From: Shewanella electrica
GTDB taxonomy: Bacteria > Pseudomonadota > Gammaproteobacteria > Enterobacterales > Shewanellaceae
Length of the DNA: 64,000 bases
NCBI RefSeq assembly: GCF_022321485.1
Contig: NZ_JAKOGG010000005.1
Coordinates: 124,001 to 188,000, forward strand
Direction: 5' to 3'
In this document: in pieces, positions 1 to 10,384 of the stretch
Numbering within the stretch: the first letter of the stretch is position 1
Layout: each line of letters begins with the position of its first letter
Translations under genes and position numbers: made by a program
Notes under the pieces: generated by a model
The model's database searches: none
Told to the model about the DNA's origin: nothing
The model's input: only the letters and a program-made list of their open reading frames with translations

Positions 1-3000
1 GTTGCCCTTGTCGATGGGCAGCAACTATATGATTTGGATATCGAAAGCCCAGGTCACGAACAGAAAAAAGCCAACATCTATAAAGGTAAAATTACCCGCG
101 TAGAACCTTCCCTAGAAGCCGCTTTTGTTGACTATGGCGTTGAACGTCATGGTTTTCTGCCTCTGAAAGAGATCGCCCGCGAATACTTCCCACAAGGTTA
201 TAGCTTCCAAGGCCGTCCTAACATCAAAGATGTGGTCAAAGAAGGCCAAGAAGTTATCGTACAGATTGATAAAGAAGAACGTGGCAATAAAGGCGCTGCG
301 TTGACTACCTTTATCAGTTTGGCGGGGTCATATTTGGTGTTGATGCCAAATAACCCACGCGCCGGTGGTATCTCTCGTCGTATCGAAGGCGATGAACGTA
401 CCGAACTGAAAGAAGCGTTGTCAGAGCTGGAAATACCTAACGGTATGGGCCTGATTGTGCGCACAGCGGGTGTAGGCAAAGCCTCGAGTGAACTGCAATG
501 GGACTTAAAAGTTCTGCTGCACCATTGGAACGCCATTCAAGAAGCGGCTAACAGCAAATCTGGCGCCTTCTTGATCCACCAAGAAAGTAACGTGATTGTG
601 CGTGCTATCCGCGACTACTTGCGTCGTGATGTGGGCGAAATTCTGATCGATCACCCACGCATTTATGAAGATGCCAAACAACACGTGTCTCTAGTACGCC
701 CTGACTTTGTCGAGCGCGTTAAGCTGTACAAATCCGAAGTGCCGTTGTTCACTCATTATCAGATTGAGTCACAAATTGAGTCAGCCTTCCAACGTGAAGT
801 GCGCCTGCCATCTGGTGGCTCAATCGTTATTGACCCAACTGAAGCATTGACCTCTATCGATATCAACTCCGCCCGCGCCACTAAAGGCGGTGATATTGAA
901 GAAACCGCGCTGAACACTAACTTAGAAGCTGCTGACGAAATCGCACGCCAACTGCGTTTGCGTGACCTCGGTGGTTTGGTGGTTATCGACTTCATCGATA
1001 TGACGCCTGTGCGCCACCAACGTGAAGTAGAAAACCGTCTGCGTGATGCCGTACGTCATGACCGTGCTCGCGTGCAGATTGGCCGTATCTCACGCTTTGG
1101 TTTGATGGAAATGTCACGCCAACGTCTGCGCCCATCGCTGGAAGAATCCGCCGCGCACATCTGCCCCCGCTGTCATGGTCAAGGCACCATTCGTGGTACT
1201 GAATCATTAGCGCTGTCGATTTTGCGCTTGATGGAAGAGGAAGCGATCAAAGAAAACACCGCACAAATCGAAGCGATTGTGCCGGTAGATGTTGCCGCAT
1301 TCCTGTTGAACGAAAAACGTAAAGCGATTCGTATCACTGAAGAACGTCACGAAGTTGAAGTATATATCATCCCAGATCCAAACATGACCACGCCGGATTA
1401 CCGTGTGGTGCGTCATCGTACTGATGATGAGATTGATGAAGCTAGCTACCAACGTGCGGAAAAACCAGAAGCGAAACTGTACGAGCCACGTAAACTGGAA
1501 CGTGCTGCGGCACCTACGCCAGCATTGAGTGGTTTTGCAACGCCAGCCAAAGCGGACGTTGAAGCCAGTGCCGCGAAAGCGCCTGTTGCCAACACAGCTA
1601 AACCTGCGGCCAAAGCGCCAACTGCTGAAGCCAAACCGGGTCTGTTAGCACGTCTCTTTAGCGCGCTGTCATCTCTCTTCGCTAGCGAAACCAAAGAAGA
1701 AGAGCAACCACAAGCTAAACCGCAAAATACCCGCAACAACAATCGTAATCGCAACAACAATGAGCGTAACGATCGTCGTCGCAAGAACAACCGTAACGGC
1801 AACAACAAGCAAGCTGCTGACGTTGATAACAACGATAAATCAACCGAAGAAAGCAAAGCGTCAGACAAGCCAAATAACAACAGAAGACGTAATCAGAAAA
1901 ATGATAACGTCAAAGCTAACCGCAATGAGCGCAAGGCTAAAGTTGCTGAAGTCACTAACACAGATGCAGTAGACAACACTGAAGACAACGCACAACCACA
2001 AAAAGAAGTGGTCCGTGAGCGTCGTCAGCGTCGTAACATGCGTCGCAAAGTGCGCTTAGACCAAGATGCACCAGCAAACACTGAAGTATCGGCCGCTGAC
2101 GTAACACCAGCGAGCAAAGACGACGTCGTTGCTAAAGCACCGGAAAAAGCGACTGAGAAGGCACAAGACAAACCGCGTCGTAACAACCGCCGTAACAACG
2201 ATGACAAGCGTCAAGAAAAAGCCGCAAGCGCTGATGATGCCAACATCGAAGTCACCGCAGTTGCAAGCGAAGCGCCAGCGACTGAACTTAACGGTGCTGC
2301 AAGCGAAGTTGTTAAAGCCCAAGCTGAAGTAGCAACGGCTGTTGAAGATAACAACGCTGCCGTAGTTGACAGCACCGAGACAGCTAACGCCGAAGATGCA
2401 GCGGATAACACTGATGAAAACGGCCGTGAAAAACGCGAAGGCCGTCGTAATCGCCGCAGTCCACGCCATCTACGTGCAGCGGGTCAACGTCGCCGTCGTG
2501 AAAACGATGAACAACAAGGCGAAGAAACAGCTGAAGCCGCTGCTAAAACGGCTGCTGAAGAAACTGCCGTCACTACTGAAGCAGCACCAGTGGCTGAAAC
2601 AACTGCACCAGCCAAAGCTGAGGCTGACGTGGTTGCTAAACCTGCCGCAGAAGCAACGCCAGTGGCTGAACCTGTAGCAGCACCTGTTGAAGTAAAAGCC
2701 GAAGTTGCCGTGAAAGCAGATGCCGCGGTTGCGACCGCCGAAGTTGTCACCGCTCCAGCGGTCGACACTGCCCCAGTCGCAGCGGAAGTTAAAGCGGAAG
2801 CGACAGTTGAAGCCGCGGCACCAGCAGCTAAGCCAGTGGTCGAAGCAGCGCCAACGGTAGAACCTGTTGCAGCAGTTGCTGAAACCCCAGCCGCCGCGCC
2901 TGTTGCCGTTACTAACGAAGTGAAGGCCGAAGCACCTGCTGTGGTTGCCAGCGAAGCGAAAGCAGAAGCTGCACCGGCTCCAGCTAAAGCGGAACCGGCT

Positions 3001-3309
3001 GAGAAATCAGCGAGCAACGCTTCTGCCCCAATGGCTAAACCTGCGCCAGTAGCGGTTGCGAGCAAACCTGCAACGGCAGTCGCTGCGCCCACCGTTGAGC
3101 CAGTAGCCAGCGCACCTGTTGCTGCCAAAGCACCACGTGCTAGCCGCTATCAATCAATGATTGGTGCGCAAATGACTAAACCTGAAGTTGAACAACGTGA
3201 AAACGTTGCCGTGCCTCAAGGTCATGAATACAGCTCTAGCGGACAACAAGTTGCACCAAAAAGCCCACGAGCTAACAGTGCATCGTCAGATATGGCTAAG
3301 CCTGAATAA
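1..3309 (+). CDS. rne: Ribonuclease E (5' end outside window)
   Basis: Endoribonuclease that starts mRNA decay and rRNA/tRNA processing and scaffolds the degradosome at the inner membrane. The reading frame is open from base 1, and aligning VALVDGQ to the known E. coli N-terminus suggests that only about 15 residues are missing. Seen: an S1 RNA-binding region, the catalytic DNase I-like segment with DINSAR and VIDFIDM (metal-binding aspartates), and the zinc-link CPRCHGQG near visible residue 388. The C-terminal half is low complexity: Arg/Asn-rich RNA-binding blocks followed by long Ala/Glu/Lys/Val-rich repeats, ending in a conserved-looking tail ([16 protein letters not shown]). The 1102 visible residues fit the family. 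The repeats produce many spurious open frames on both strands. A strong terminator follows. Confidence 0.97.
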   Translation, partial: VALVDGQQLYDLDIESPGHEQKKANIYKGKITRVEPSLEAAFVDYGVERHGFLPLKEIAREYFPQGYSFQGRPNIKDVVKEGQEVIVQIDKEERGNKGAALTTFISLAGSYLVLMPNNPRAGGISRRIEGDERTELKEALSELEIPNGMGLIVRTAGVGKASSELQWDLKVLLHHWNAIQEAANSKSGAFLIHQESNVIVRAIRDYLRRDVGEILIDHPRIYEDAKQHVSLVRPDFVERVKLYKSEVPLFTHYQIESQIESAFQREVRLPSGGSIVIDPTEALTSIDINSARATKGGDIEETALNTNLEAADEIARQLRLRDLGGLVVIDFIDMTPVRHQREVENRLRDAVRHDRARVQIGRISRFGLMEMSRQRLRPSLEESAAHICPRCHGQGTIRGTESLALSILRLMEEEAIKENTAQIEAIVPVDVAAFLLNEKRKAIRITEERHEVEVYIIPDPNMTTPDYRVVRHRTDDEIDEASYQRAEKPEAKLYEPRKLERAAAPTPALSGFATPAKADVEASAAKAPVANTAKPAAKAPTAEAKPGLLARLFSALSSLFASETKEEEQPQAKPQNTRNNNRNRNNNERNDRRRKNNRNGNNKQAADVDNNDKSTEESKASDKPNNNRRRNQKNDNVKANRNERKAKVAEVTNTDAVDNTEDNAQPQKEVVRERRQRRNMRRKVRLDQDAPANTEVSAADVTPASKDDVVAKAPEKATEKAQDKPRRNNRRNNDDKRQEKAASADDANIEVTAVASEAPATELNGAASEVVKAQAEVATAVEDNNAAVVDSTETANAEDAADNTDENGREKREGRRNRRSPRHLRAAGQRRRRENDEQQGEETAEAAAKTAAEETAVTTEAAPVAETTAPAKAEADVVAKPAAEATPVAEPVAAPVEVKAEVAVKADAAVATAEVVTAPAVDTAPVAAEVKAEATVEAAAPAAKPVVEAAPTVEPVAAVAETPAAAPVAVTNEVKAEAPAVVASEAKAEAAPAPAKAEPAEKSASNASAPMAKPAPVAVASKPATAVAAPTVEPVASAPVAAKAPRASRYQSMIGAQMTKPEVEQRENVAVPQGHEYSSSGQQVAPKSPRANSASSDMAKPE

Positions 3310-3330
3310 CTGACCCGCTAAACTTGAAAA

Positions 3331-3356
3331 GCCATGCCTCGCGGCATGGCTTTTTT
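3331..3356 (+). terminator. Rho-independent terminator of rne
   Basis: Perfect 8-bp stem GCCATGCC/GGCATGGC with a TCGC loop, followed by six T, 21 bp after the rne stop codon. Confidence 0.9.
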
Positions 3357-3447
3357 ATTTGATGCTTTTCACACTTTTTAAACATTCGTCAATCTGCTAG
3401 TATGCGCGCCCCTAACTTCCCCTTTCAGATTGGAAACCCTATACGGC

Positions 3448-5001
3448 ATGTTTGAGTTAAATCGCCACAAATCTGCGAGCGTACGCGCCGACGTACTCTC
3501 TGGCCTTACCGTTGCAATGGCCTTAATCCCAGAAGCAGTCGCTTTCGCTTTTGTCGCCCACCTGGCGCCAATGGTTGGCCTATATGGCGCCTTTATTATG
3601 TGTTTGGTGACCGCCGTATTTGGTGGCCGTCCCGGCATGATTTCGGGTGCAACAGGCGCGATGGCGGTCGTGATGGTTGATTTGGTAGACAGCCACGGTC
3701 TGAGCTATTTGCTGGCGGCAGTCGCCCTTGCCGGTGTATTCCAGCTGTTAGCCGGTGCATTTAAGTTGGGTAAATTTATTCGCATCGTACCTACGCCGGT
3801 GATGATTGGTTTTGTTAACGGCTTAGCGATTGTGATCTTCCTTGCGCAGATTGGCCAATTTAAAACCAAAGGTTTAGACGGCGAGATGCATTGGCTCACC
3901 AGTGGTGACGTGCAACTGATGTTGCTGTTGGTGCTGATCACTATGGCGATTGTGCACTTTTTGCCAAAGCTCACCACAGCGGTACCTGCATCACTGGTCG
4001 CCATTCTCACCGTCACTGGCATTGTGCATGGATTAGATTTGGATACCCGCACCGTAGTCGATTTCCTGCGTAATATGAGCGGTGATGAAGCCGCCACCAT
4101 TGCCGGCTCACTGCCGAGCTTTAGTATTCCCGCGATCCCGATGAATTGGGACACCTTGTATGTGGTACTGCCCTACTCGATCATTCTCGCGTCGGTGGGG
4201 CTGATTGAATCATTGCTGACCCTGACCGTGGTTGACGAGATGACCCAAACACGTGGTCAAGGTAACCGCGAATGTTTAGCCCAAGGCGCCGGTAACGTTG
4301 TTAGTGGTTTCTTTGGTGCCATGGGTGGCTGCGCCATGATTGGTCAATCGATGATCAACGTTAACTCTGGTGGTCGTGGCCGTTTGTCTGGCATCACTGC
4401 GGGCTTAATGCTGCTGGTATTTATCCTATTTGCGGCAAGCTTCATCGAGATGATCCCACTGGCTGCCTTGGTCGGCGTGATGATGATGGTAGTACTGGGC
4501 ACCTTTGAATGGGCCACTTTCAAGATGATGCGCAAAGTGCCTAAACACGATGCGTTTGTGATCGTGTTAGTCACCGTAGTGACCGTATTTACCGACTTGG
4601 CGATTGCGGTGTTTACTGGCGTGATTGTGTCAGCGCTGGTGTTTGCTTGGGAGCATGCCAAACACATTGAAGCGAAACGCACTGATACCGATGGCCGCAC
4701 CTTGTACCAACTGAAAGGTCCGCTGTTTTTCGGTTCTACCTCATCGTTCCTTGAGCTGTTTAGCGCTGAAGACGACAGCGATGATGTGGTGATCGATTTC
4801 GGCCGCTCCCGCGTGTGTGACCACTCCGCCTTGGAAGCGATTGATACCCTCGCTGAGCGCTACTTAAAACTCGGTAAAAAGCTGCACCTGCAACATCTGT
4901 CGGAAGACTGTAAAAAGCTACTGACCAAAGCCGGTGACTTGGTAGAAATCGATCTGGTGACTGACCCCACCTATCGTGTGGCGGATGATAAACTCGCCTA
5001 A
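3448..5001 (+). CDS. SulP family anion permease with STAS domain
   Basis: Inner-membrane SLC26/SulP-type transporter. The first ~400 residues are a series of hydrophobic segments starting with the typical N-terminal motif ([20 protein letters not shown]). The C-terminal ~100 residues form a STAS domain ([13 protein letters not shown] through [20 protein letters not shown]). The substrate (sulfate, bicarbonate or another anion) cannot be read from the sequence. ATG at 3448 (MFELNRHK) is chosen; an in-frame TTG at 3430 lies six codons upstream. The gene is monocistronic, with terminators before and after it. Confidence 0.9.
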   Translation: MFELNRHKSASVRADVLSGLTVAMALIPEAVAFAFVAHLAPMVGLYGAFIMCLVTAVFGGRPGMISGATGAMAVVMVDLVDSHGLSYLLAAVALAGVFQLLAGAFKLGKFIRIVPTPVMIGFVNGLAIVIFLAQIGQFKTKGLDGEMHWLTSGDVQLMLLLVLITMAIVHFLPKLTTAVPASLVAILTVTGIVHGLDLDTRTVVDFLRNMSGDEAATIAGSLPSFSIPAIPMNWDTLYVVLPYSIILASVGLIESLLTLTVVDEMTQTRGQGNRECLAQGAGNVVSGFFGAMGGCAMIGQSMINVNSGGRGRLSGITAGLMLLVFILFAASFIEMIPLAALVGVMMMVVLGTFEWATFKMMRKVPKHDAFVIVLVTVVTVFTDLAIAVFTGVIVSALVFAWEHAKHIEAKRTDTDGRTLYQLKGPLFFGSTSSFLELFSAEDDSDDVVIDFGRSRVCDHSALEAIDTLAERYLKLGKKLHLQHLSEDCKKLLTKAGDLVEIDLVTDPTYRVADDKLA

Positions 5002-5021
5002 GCTGTGCCGATAACGACAAA

Positions 5022-5045
5022 GGGAAGCCACTGGCTTCCCTTTTT
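5022..5045. terminator. Terminator between the SulP gene and msrBA
   Basis: Stem GGGAAGCCA/TGGCTTCCC with a one-base loop and a T5 tail on the + strand. It lies between two convergent genes; the A-run on the other side is short, so it mainly serves the SulP gene. Confidence 0.8.
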
Positions 5046-5060
5046 GTTGCGTCGTAAAAC

Positions 5061-5972
5061 TCACGCTTTCAGGTAACTGCGATACTGCTGGCGGATTTTC
5101 GCGACTTTCGGATTAATCACCACGGCACAATAAGGTTGTTGCGGATGGCGAGCAAAATAATCGAGATGCTCCTGCTCAGCACGATAAAACGTTTGATAAG
5201 CACTAATTTCCGTCACAATCGGTGCATCAAACACCTGCTCGGCGGTGAGGTCGGCAATCACTTTATTGGCAATATCCGCCTGCTCAGCACTATGTACAAA
5301 AATCACCGAACGATATTGCGAGCCAATGTCATTGCCTTGGCGATTCAGCGTGGTTGGGTCATGGCTGGTGAAGAAGATGCGTAAGATCTCTTCGTAGCTG
5401 ATCACCGTATCAATAAACTTAATCTGCACCACTTCGGCATGACCAGTATCGCCGCCACAGACTTGTCGATAATCGGCAGTTTCAGCCGCCCCACCGGCGT
5501 AACCCGGCAGCACTTCTAACACGCCGTCGATCTCTTTAAACACCGCTTCGGTACACCAAAAGCAGCCGCCGCCCAAAGTGGCAAGATTGTCGGTCGTGGT
5601 GGTTTCATCCGTCAACGCCTCAAACGTCATCGATACAGAATTGACGCAATGACGAATATTTTTATCGGTAAACTGCTCACCTTCAAACACATGGCCTAAA
5701 TGGCCGCCACAACTGCTGCAAGTGATCTCAACCCGCATTCCGTCAGCATCTGGTGTACGCGTTACCGCACCGGCAATTTCATCATCAAATGCCGGCCAGC
5801 CGCAGTGCGCCATAAACTTGTGTTCAGACAAAAACAGCGGCGCACCACATTTACGGCACAGATAACGGCCTTTGGCATTGTGGTGATAATACTCGCCGCT
5901 AAATGGTCGTTCCGTGCCTTTTTGCTCAATGACATACTGCTCAAACTCATTTAGAGGTGGCATGGATTTCAT
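5061..5972 (-). CDS. msrBA: Bifunctional methionine sulfoxide reductase MsrB-MsrA
   Basis: Reduces both R- and S-epimers of protein methionine sulfoxide. The N-terminal MsrB domain (about residues 8-125) has the zinc pairs CRKC (39/42) and CSSC and the active-site Cys in RHCVNSVS. The C-terminal MsrA domain (about 133-300) has the catalytic GGGCFWC motif and GSQYRSVIF. The order MsrB then MsrA is the reverse of the more common fusion. No signal peptide is visible, so the protein is probably cytoplasmic. It is transcribed away from the 2OG oxygenase gene, and the intergenic region holds a CRP-like site. Confidence 0.95.
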   Translation of the reverse strand: MKSMPPLNEFEQYVIEQKGTERPFSGEYYHHNAKGRYLCRKCGAPLFLSEHKFMAHCGWPAFDDEIAGAVTRTPDADGMRVEITCSSCGGHLGHVFEGEQFTDKNIRHCVNSVSMTFEALTDETTTTDNLATLGGGCFWCTEAVFKEIDGVLEVLPGYAGGAAETADYRQVCGGDTGHAEVVQIKFIDTVISYEEILRIFFTSHDPTTLNRQGNDIGSQYRSVIFVHSAEQADIANKVIADLTAEQVFDAPIVTEISAYQTFYRAEQEHLDYFARHPQQPYCAVVINPKVAKIRQQYRSYLKA

Positions 5973-6042
5973 GAGGACTCCTGCTATAAAACATTAATTA
6001 CCGAGCGAAAGTTAACTGACTCACAAGATCAACGCTGCTCGA

Positions 6043-6058
6043 TGTGATGCAGATCACT
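6043..6058. promoter_or_regulatory. CRP-like site between msrBA and the oxygenase gene
   Basis: TGTGA-N6-TCACT differs from the consensus palindrome TGTGA-N6-TCACA at one position. It lies 71 bp upstream of msrBA and about 135 bp upstream of the divergent oxygenase gene, so it could serve either promoter. Confidence 0.55.
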
Positions 6059-6192
6059 TTACGTTGCCGCGCAGCGGACATCAAGGTAGACTTGCGCCGC
6101 ACTCACGCCCCGACTAAACCTTGTTCAGTCGTTGCCCAAGATGGTGGCTTACCACCACAGCCGTGAATGGCACTTTTTAGAAGAGTATGACA

Positions 6193-7032
6193 ATGAAACT
6201 AGAAACCATAGATTACCAAGCGGCCGATGCGCCACAGCGTTTTGTTGAGTCACTGCGCAATACGGGCTTTGGCGTACTGAGCAACCATCCGATAGCCCAA
6301 CCTTTGGTTGAGCAGATTTATCGAGACTGGCAGGCGTTTTTCCTCTCGGAAGAAAAACAGCAATATCAGTTTAATCCGAGCACGCAGGACGGCTTCTTCC
6401 CTGCTAGCGTGTCGGAAACCGCCAAAGGCCATAGCCTGAAAGATATTAAAGAATACTTTCACGTGTATCCTTGGGGGCAAATTCCACCACAGCTTAAAGC
6501 CAATATTCTGAACTATTACCAGTTGGCCAATGAATTAGCCGCTGAATTGTTGGATTGGGTCGAGCAGTATTCTCCGGCAGAAGTAGCGCAGCACTATCGC
6601 GAACCACTGTCGAAGATGATCGCCGACAGCCAAAAAACCTTGCTGCGCATTTTGCATTATCCGCCACTGACTGGCGATGAAGCGCCGGGGGCCATTCGCG
6701 CCGCTGCGCACGAAGATATTAACCTGCTCACCGTACTGCCAGCCGCTAATGAGCCCGGCTTACAGGTGAAAGGTCGCGATGGCGAGTGGATTGATGTACC
6801 GAGTGATTTCGGCAACCTGATCATCAATATCGGTGACATGCTGCAAGAAGCCTCCAATGGTTACTTCCCGTCGACCACGCATCGAGTGATCAACCCAGAA
6901 GGCGCCGATATGAGCAAGTCGCGCATCTCATTGCCGCTGTTCTTACATCCTCGGCCAGAGGTTGAGTTATCGGCACGTTATACCGCCGACAGTTACCTGA
7001 TGGAGCGCTTGCGCGAACTTGGGGTGATTTAA
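6193..7032 (+). CDS. 2-oxoglutarate/Fe(II) oxygenase, isopenicillin N synthase-like family
   Basis: Non-haem iron dioxygenase-fold protein; the substrate is unknown. The N-terminal DIOX_N region contains FGVLSNHPI. The iron facial triad reads as HED (AAHEDINLLT) plus the His of TTHRVIN, and the 2OG-binding Arg is in SKSRISLPLF. The length of about 279 aa suits the short bacterial members. ATG at 6193 sits seven bases after AGAAGAG; an in-frame ATG at 6187 is possible. The gene is followed by its own terminator and nothing around it suggests a biosynthetic cluster, so a housekeeping or oxidative role is more likely than antibiotic synthesis. Confidence 0.85.
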   Translation: MKLETIDYQAADAPQRFVESLRNTGFGVLSNHPIAQPLVEQIYRDWQAFFLSEEKQQYQFNPSTQDGFFPASVSETAKGHSLKDIKEYFHVYPWGQIPPQLKANILNYYQLANELAAELLDWVEQYSPAEVAQHYREPLSKMIADSQKTLLRILHYPPLTGDEAPGAIRAAAHEDINLLTVLPAANEPGLQVKGRDGEWIDVPSDFGNLIINIGDMLQEASNGYFPSTTHRVINPEGADMSKSRISLPLFLHPRPEVELSARYTADSYLMERLRELGVI

Positions 7033-7040
7033 CGCCAAAC

Positions 7041-7062
7041 AGCGCCTGCGGGCGCTTTTTTT
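7041..7062 (+). terminator. Terminator of the oxygenase gene
   Basis: AGCGCC/GGCGCT stem with a TGCG loop and a run of T, starting 9 bp after the stop codon. Confidence 0.85.
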
Positions 7063-7116
7063 TATTAGCTTTGCTAAAATATGGCAGTTAACAGATTTAG
7101 TAGGAAAATTAAACAG

Positions 7117-8058
7117 ATGGCGATTCAATGGTATCCGGGTCACATGCATAAAGCCCGTAAAGAGATCGAAAAGGTGATGCCGCAGATCGATCTCGTTATT
7201 GAGGTGTTAGATGCCCGCATTCCGTACAGCAGCGAAAACCCGATGGTGGCGCAACTGCGTGGTGATCGTCCCTGCATCAAACTATTAAACAAATCCGACT
7301 TGGCCGACCCGGAAATCACCGCACGTTGGATTGAGTATCTTGAACAGGAACAAGGCGTTAAAGCCCAAGCGATTACTACCCTGCAACCGGGTATGGTGAA
7401 AAAGCTGCCCGATTTATGTCGCAAGTTAGTGCCGATAGAAGAAGGCAGTGTGAAGAACATTCGCACCATGATCATGGGCATCCCTAACGTGGGCAAATCC
7501 ACCATCATCAACTTGTTGGCTGGCCGCGTTATTGCTAAAACCGGTAACGAACCGGCAGTCACCAAAACGCAGCAACGCATCAATCTCAATAACGGCATTG
7601 TATTGTCGGATACCCCGGGGATTTTGTGGCCGAAAGTGGATAACGAAGCCAGCAGCTACCGTTTGGCCGTCACCGGCGCCATTAAAGATACCGCGATGGA
7701 ATACGACGAAGTAGCGCTGTTTGCCTGTGAGTATTTCCTCAACGCCTATCCAGAAGCAATGTTAGAACGTTTTAACCTGCCAGAATTACCGCAAAGCGAT
7801 ATTGAACTACTGGAGGAGATTGGCCGTCGCCGTGGCGCATTGCGTGCCGGTGGTCGGGTTGATCTGCATAAAGCCTCCGAAGCCGTACTGCACGACTATC
7901 GCTCCGGCAAGATTGGTCAGTTGTCGCTAGAAACCCCAGAGATGGCCGCCGCAGAAAAGATTGAAGTTGCCCAAATGCTCGCGGAAAAAGAAGCGGAAAA
8001 AGCGCGCCGTAAAGAAGAGATGAAGCTCAAACACTCCGGCAAACGCCATCAAGGCTAG
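7117..8058 (+). CDS. ylqF: Ribosome biogenesis GTPase YlqF/RbgA
   Basis: Circularly permuted GTPase of the RbgA family, which acts in late assembly of the 50S subunit. The motif order is permuted as expected: G4 (LNKSDLAD) precedes G1 (GIPNVGKST) and G3 (DTPGI). The conserved N-terminus is MAIQWYPGHMHKA. ATG at 7117 is chosen because it gives this N-terminus and follows TAGGAA at a good distance. An in-frame ATG at 7081 would add 12 unrelated residues. The C-terminus is a basic, charged helix. 313 aa. Confidence 0.95.
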   Translation: MAIQWYPGHMHKARKEIEKVMPQIDLVIEVLDARIPYSSENPMVAQLRGDRPCIKLLNKSDLADPEITARWIEYLEQEQGVKAQAITTLQPGMVKKLPDLCRKLVPIEEGSVKNIRTMIMGIPNVGKSTIINLLAGRVIAKTGNEPAVTKTQQRINLNNGIVLSDTPGILWPKVDNEASSYRLAVTGAIKDTAMEYDEVALFACEYFLNAYPEAMLERFNLPELPQSDIELLEEIGRRRGALRAGGRVDLHKASEAVLHDYRSGKIGQLSLETPEMAAAEKIEVAQMLAEKEAEKARRKEEMKLKHSGKRHQG

Positions 8059-8185
8059 CCTGACTGAACCACAGTATTGATGTCGTTAATACATGCAAAA
8101 AATAGCGGATAAATTCAACGATTAGCGTTTAAATCTTGTGTTAATATCGGGCGGTACACTTTTCAAGGATGAATAAGGAACCGCC

Positions 8186-8620
8186 ATGTCTTCGGACACT
8201 CCATCACCACGTATTACACTGCAAGGCATCACCTTTAACTATTGGCTACGCTTCCAATTGATTGCAATCGCCATTGCTGTTGTAAGCTATTGGCTCAGCT
8301 ATAGTGCGGGCCCCTCCGATAGTGCAGATATCCACAAAAACTATGTCTATGAGTATCCAATACTGTGGGGCATCATCTACCTATTCAACGCACTGTGTTT
8401 CCCATTTGGCTACTATGTTTACCAACAAGTCGTGCCGCGAATATTTGACCGTTATAAAATTAAAGTGCAACTGCCGCCAAATATTTTTAAAGTCGCCGCA
8501 GTGCTGATGGTACTGGCCTTTTGGAGCCTCTATTGGTTTTTGGCGCTAGCGGGTTATATCTCAGACAAAAGAGCCAAAAAACATCAGGCTGAATCTCGCT
8601 TTCAGCAACATCATCACTAG
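8186..8620 (+). CDS. Small integral membrane protein of unknown function
   Basis: 144 aa with about three hydrophobic segments: roughly residues 22-40, 52-78 (including LWGIIYLFNALCFPFGYYVY) and 108-132. The tail is charged and His-rich. I do not recognise a family. AAGGA lies before the ATG. It sits alone between ylqF and the convergent phosphatase gene. Confidence 0.7.
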   Translation: MSSDTPSPRITLQGITFNYWLRFQLIAIAIAVVSYWLSYSAGPSDSADIHKNYVYEYPILWGIIYLFNALCFPFGYYVYQQVVPRIFDRYKIKVQLPPNIFKVAAVLMVLAFWSLYWFLALAGYISDKRAKKHQAESRFQQHHH

Positions 8621-8638
8621 GCGATAAGCAGTTAGCGA

Positions 8639-9124
8639 TTAACGCGCGGCCTGTATCTCCGAGAGCAGGCCGTCAATCGCCTGCTCTAGCAAATCAAGCA
8701 CCTGCTCAAAGCCATCACCACCGCCGTAGTAGGGATCGGGCACCGCGGTGACATCGTTGTTAGCAAACGCCATGATTAACGCCAACTTGTGTTGCTGCTC
8801 CGCAGGACAACGCGCCTGTAAATCCGCCAAATTCTGTTCGTCCGCCGCCAAAATCAGGTCGAATTCAACAAAATCCGCTTGGGTCACTTTGCGGGCGCGA
8901 ATACCACTAAAATCAACCCCGCGACGTTCACCCGCCGCTTGGGCGCGAATATCGGGTTGCTCACCTTGGTGATAACCAATGGTGCCCGCCGAATCGAACT
9001 CCAGAGCCAACCCCGCCACTTGCGCCTTCGCCCGCGCCACCGCTTCCGCAGTGGGTGAACGACAGATATTGCCCATACAAACAAATAAAATACGTTGGGT
9101 TGCAGCGGTGATAGGTGGCAGCAA
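8639..9124 (-). CDS. Low-molecular-weight protein-tyrosine phosphatase
   Basis: Cysteine phosphatase with the CX5R P-loop (CMGNICRS) at the N-terminus and the general-acid loop DPYYGG near the C-terminus, which is the full set of LMW-PTP residues. 161 aa is the usual length. No exopolysaccharide or tyrosine-kinase genes are nearby, so the Wzb-type role is not supported. It lies one base downstream of the ligase gene (ligase stop at 9126, phosphatase start at 9124) and is almost certainly cotranscribed with it. Confidence 0.92.
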   Translation of the reverse strand: MLPPITAATQRILFVCMGNICRSPTAEAVARAKAQVAGLALEFDSAGTIGYHQGEQPDIRAQAAGERRGVDFSGIRARKVTQADFVEFDLILAADEQNLADLQARCPAEQQHKLALIMAFANNDVTAVPDPYYGGGDGFEQVLDLLEQAIDGLLSEIQAAR

Positions 9125-9125
9125 G

Positions 9126-10040
9126 TTAATTCTCTCCGTCAGCGGGTTTAGCAGGCGAGATAATAGTATCTCGGGACAGTTCGTAGTCAGATCTTACGCG
9201 AATGAAACGCGCAAACCTAGGTTTACCACCTGAAGTGTAGCCGTTATGGGCAAAGGTGATCCAACTACCAATAGCGGGAGGATGACTACGCTGTTCGTCT
9301 GAAAAACCGGTGCCAATTTTGAAGCGCACACCCTCGCTGGTTTCCACCAGCAACGAGCCCATCATCTCTTGATATTTCCCTTGGCCGGGCAATATCGCCA
9401 ACACTTTCGCTTCGGCATCATCTATAGGCTTCAGTTTAAACAGGTAAGGACTGCGACCACTAACTAACGGCGCATCACGTCGATGTAACACTAACCCTTC
9501 GCCGCCGCGCTGCACCACTCGCGCCAATTGCTCCTGTAGTAGCTCAACACTCTGCCCCACTTGTTGTGGGATCACTTTCAGATACGGTGTCATACCGTCA
9601 AAGGTCAGAAAGTGGCGATAGCGCAGCTCGAAATGGCCTTGCGCCGCAGGTGCGTCAAACAACCAATATTGCACGCTGCGCCAGTCAGCTTCATCGCCTA
9701 AATCACGCGCCAGCAGTGAGACTTTATCAAAGCTGTTATAACCGCCCCACAACTCACCTTCTAAAGGTTCGTGCGGAAATCCCGCGGTGAACCAAGCTGG
9801 CGCGTTAATACGCATACCAGAACGACTAAATAACTGCTCACCGTCCCAGCGAGCGCGTACGCCATCGAGTTTTTCACTGATCAGATATAAGGAAGGATCT
9901 TGCGCTTCGTCGCTTGACCACACCTTGGCTAACTCAGGCGCGGTCAAGGTGGTGGGATAACGTTCGGACTCGGCTGCTGTAGCCACAGCAAATAATGTAC
10001 AGAAAAACAGCAAGCAATAGCATTTGATAAAACAACGCAT
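9126..10040 (-). CDS. Exported ATP-dependent DNA ligase (minimal, LigE-like)
   Basis: A signal peptide (CYCLLFFCTLFAVATAAES) is followed by a compact ATP-dependent ligase. Motif I is EKLDGVRAR, with Lys as the adenylation site. Motif III lies around EGELWGGY, motif IV is EGLVLH and motif V is FKLKPIDDAEAKVL, followed by an OB-fold region. At 304 aa it fits the minimal bacterial ATP ligases of Neisseria, Vibrio and Shewanella, several of which carry secretion signals and act in the periplasm. It is the first gene of a two-gene unit with the phosphatase. Confidence 0.92.
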   Translation of the reverse strand: MRCFIKCYCLLFFCTLFAVATAAESERYPTTLTAPELAKVWSSDEAQDPSLYLISEKLDGVRARWDGEQLFSRSGMRINAPAWFTAGFPHEPLEGELWGGYNSFDKVSLLARDLGDEADWRSVQYWLFDAPAAQGHFELRYRHFLTFDGMTPYLKVIPQQVGQSVELLQEQLARVVQRGGEGLVLHRRDAPLVSGRSPYLFKLKPIDDAEAKVLAILPGQGKYQEMMGSLLVETSEGVRFKIGTGFSDEQRSHPPAIGSWITFAHNGYTSGGKPRFARFIRVRSDYELSRDTIISPAKPADGEN

Positions 10041-10384
10041 CGTCGGCCTCCATGCCTTAATAATTTGTTAAGCCAGTCTCGTTGCAATAGCCGCTAACGA
10101 GTTGGCTGTGCAGGTGTATATCCATGCGAGTCACCCACACAGCAACAAAGTGCCAAGCGCTAGCGCATACGTCGCCCATCAGTTGGCACTTGCATTCATA
10201 CTGCACCAAATACAGGTGTTGTGAAAGTGATGCCGGACCTGCATGGCAAACACATGTTGCTAAATCTCGAGCAATGCAGTGACCGCTGCGTTGCGGCTAT
10301 TTTCAACAAATTATGGTGCTATACTGGCGCGGCTTGGCGCGCTACAGCGTTAATTTCATTACCACAGGATGTCAGCCATTCATT
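10041..10384. other. Divergent intergenic region, ligase / dgkA
   Basis: 344 bp without a supportable gene. It contains a 9-bp inverted repeat (AAGTGCCAA...TTGGCACTT, arms about 27 bp apart, near 10148-10191) and a TATACT hexamer at 10320-10325 that could be the dgkA -10 element. No other recognisable site. Confidence 0.4.

Noticed and set aside
1446-3128. Long open frames on both strands inside the 3' part of rne (Ala/Ser/Val-rich)
   Set aside because: They mirror the low-complexity Ala/Glu/Lys repeats of RNase E. No start signals and unnatural composition.
6193-7032. Beta-lactam biosynthesis enzyme (isopenicillin N synthase itself)
   Set aside because: Only the fold and iron triad match. 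There are no ACV synthetase or other pathway genes, and the protein is shorter than true IPNS.
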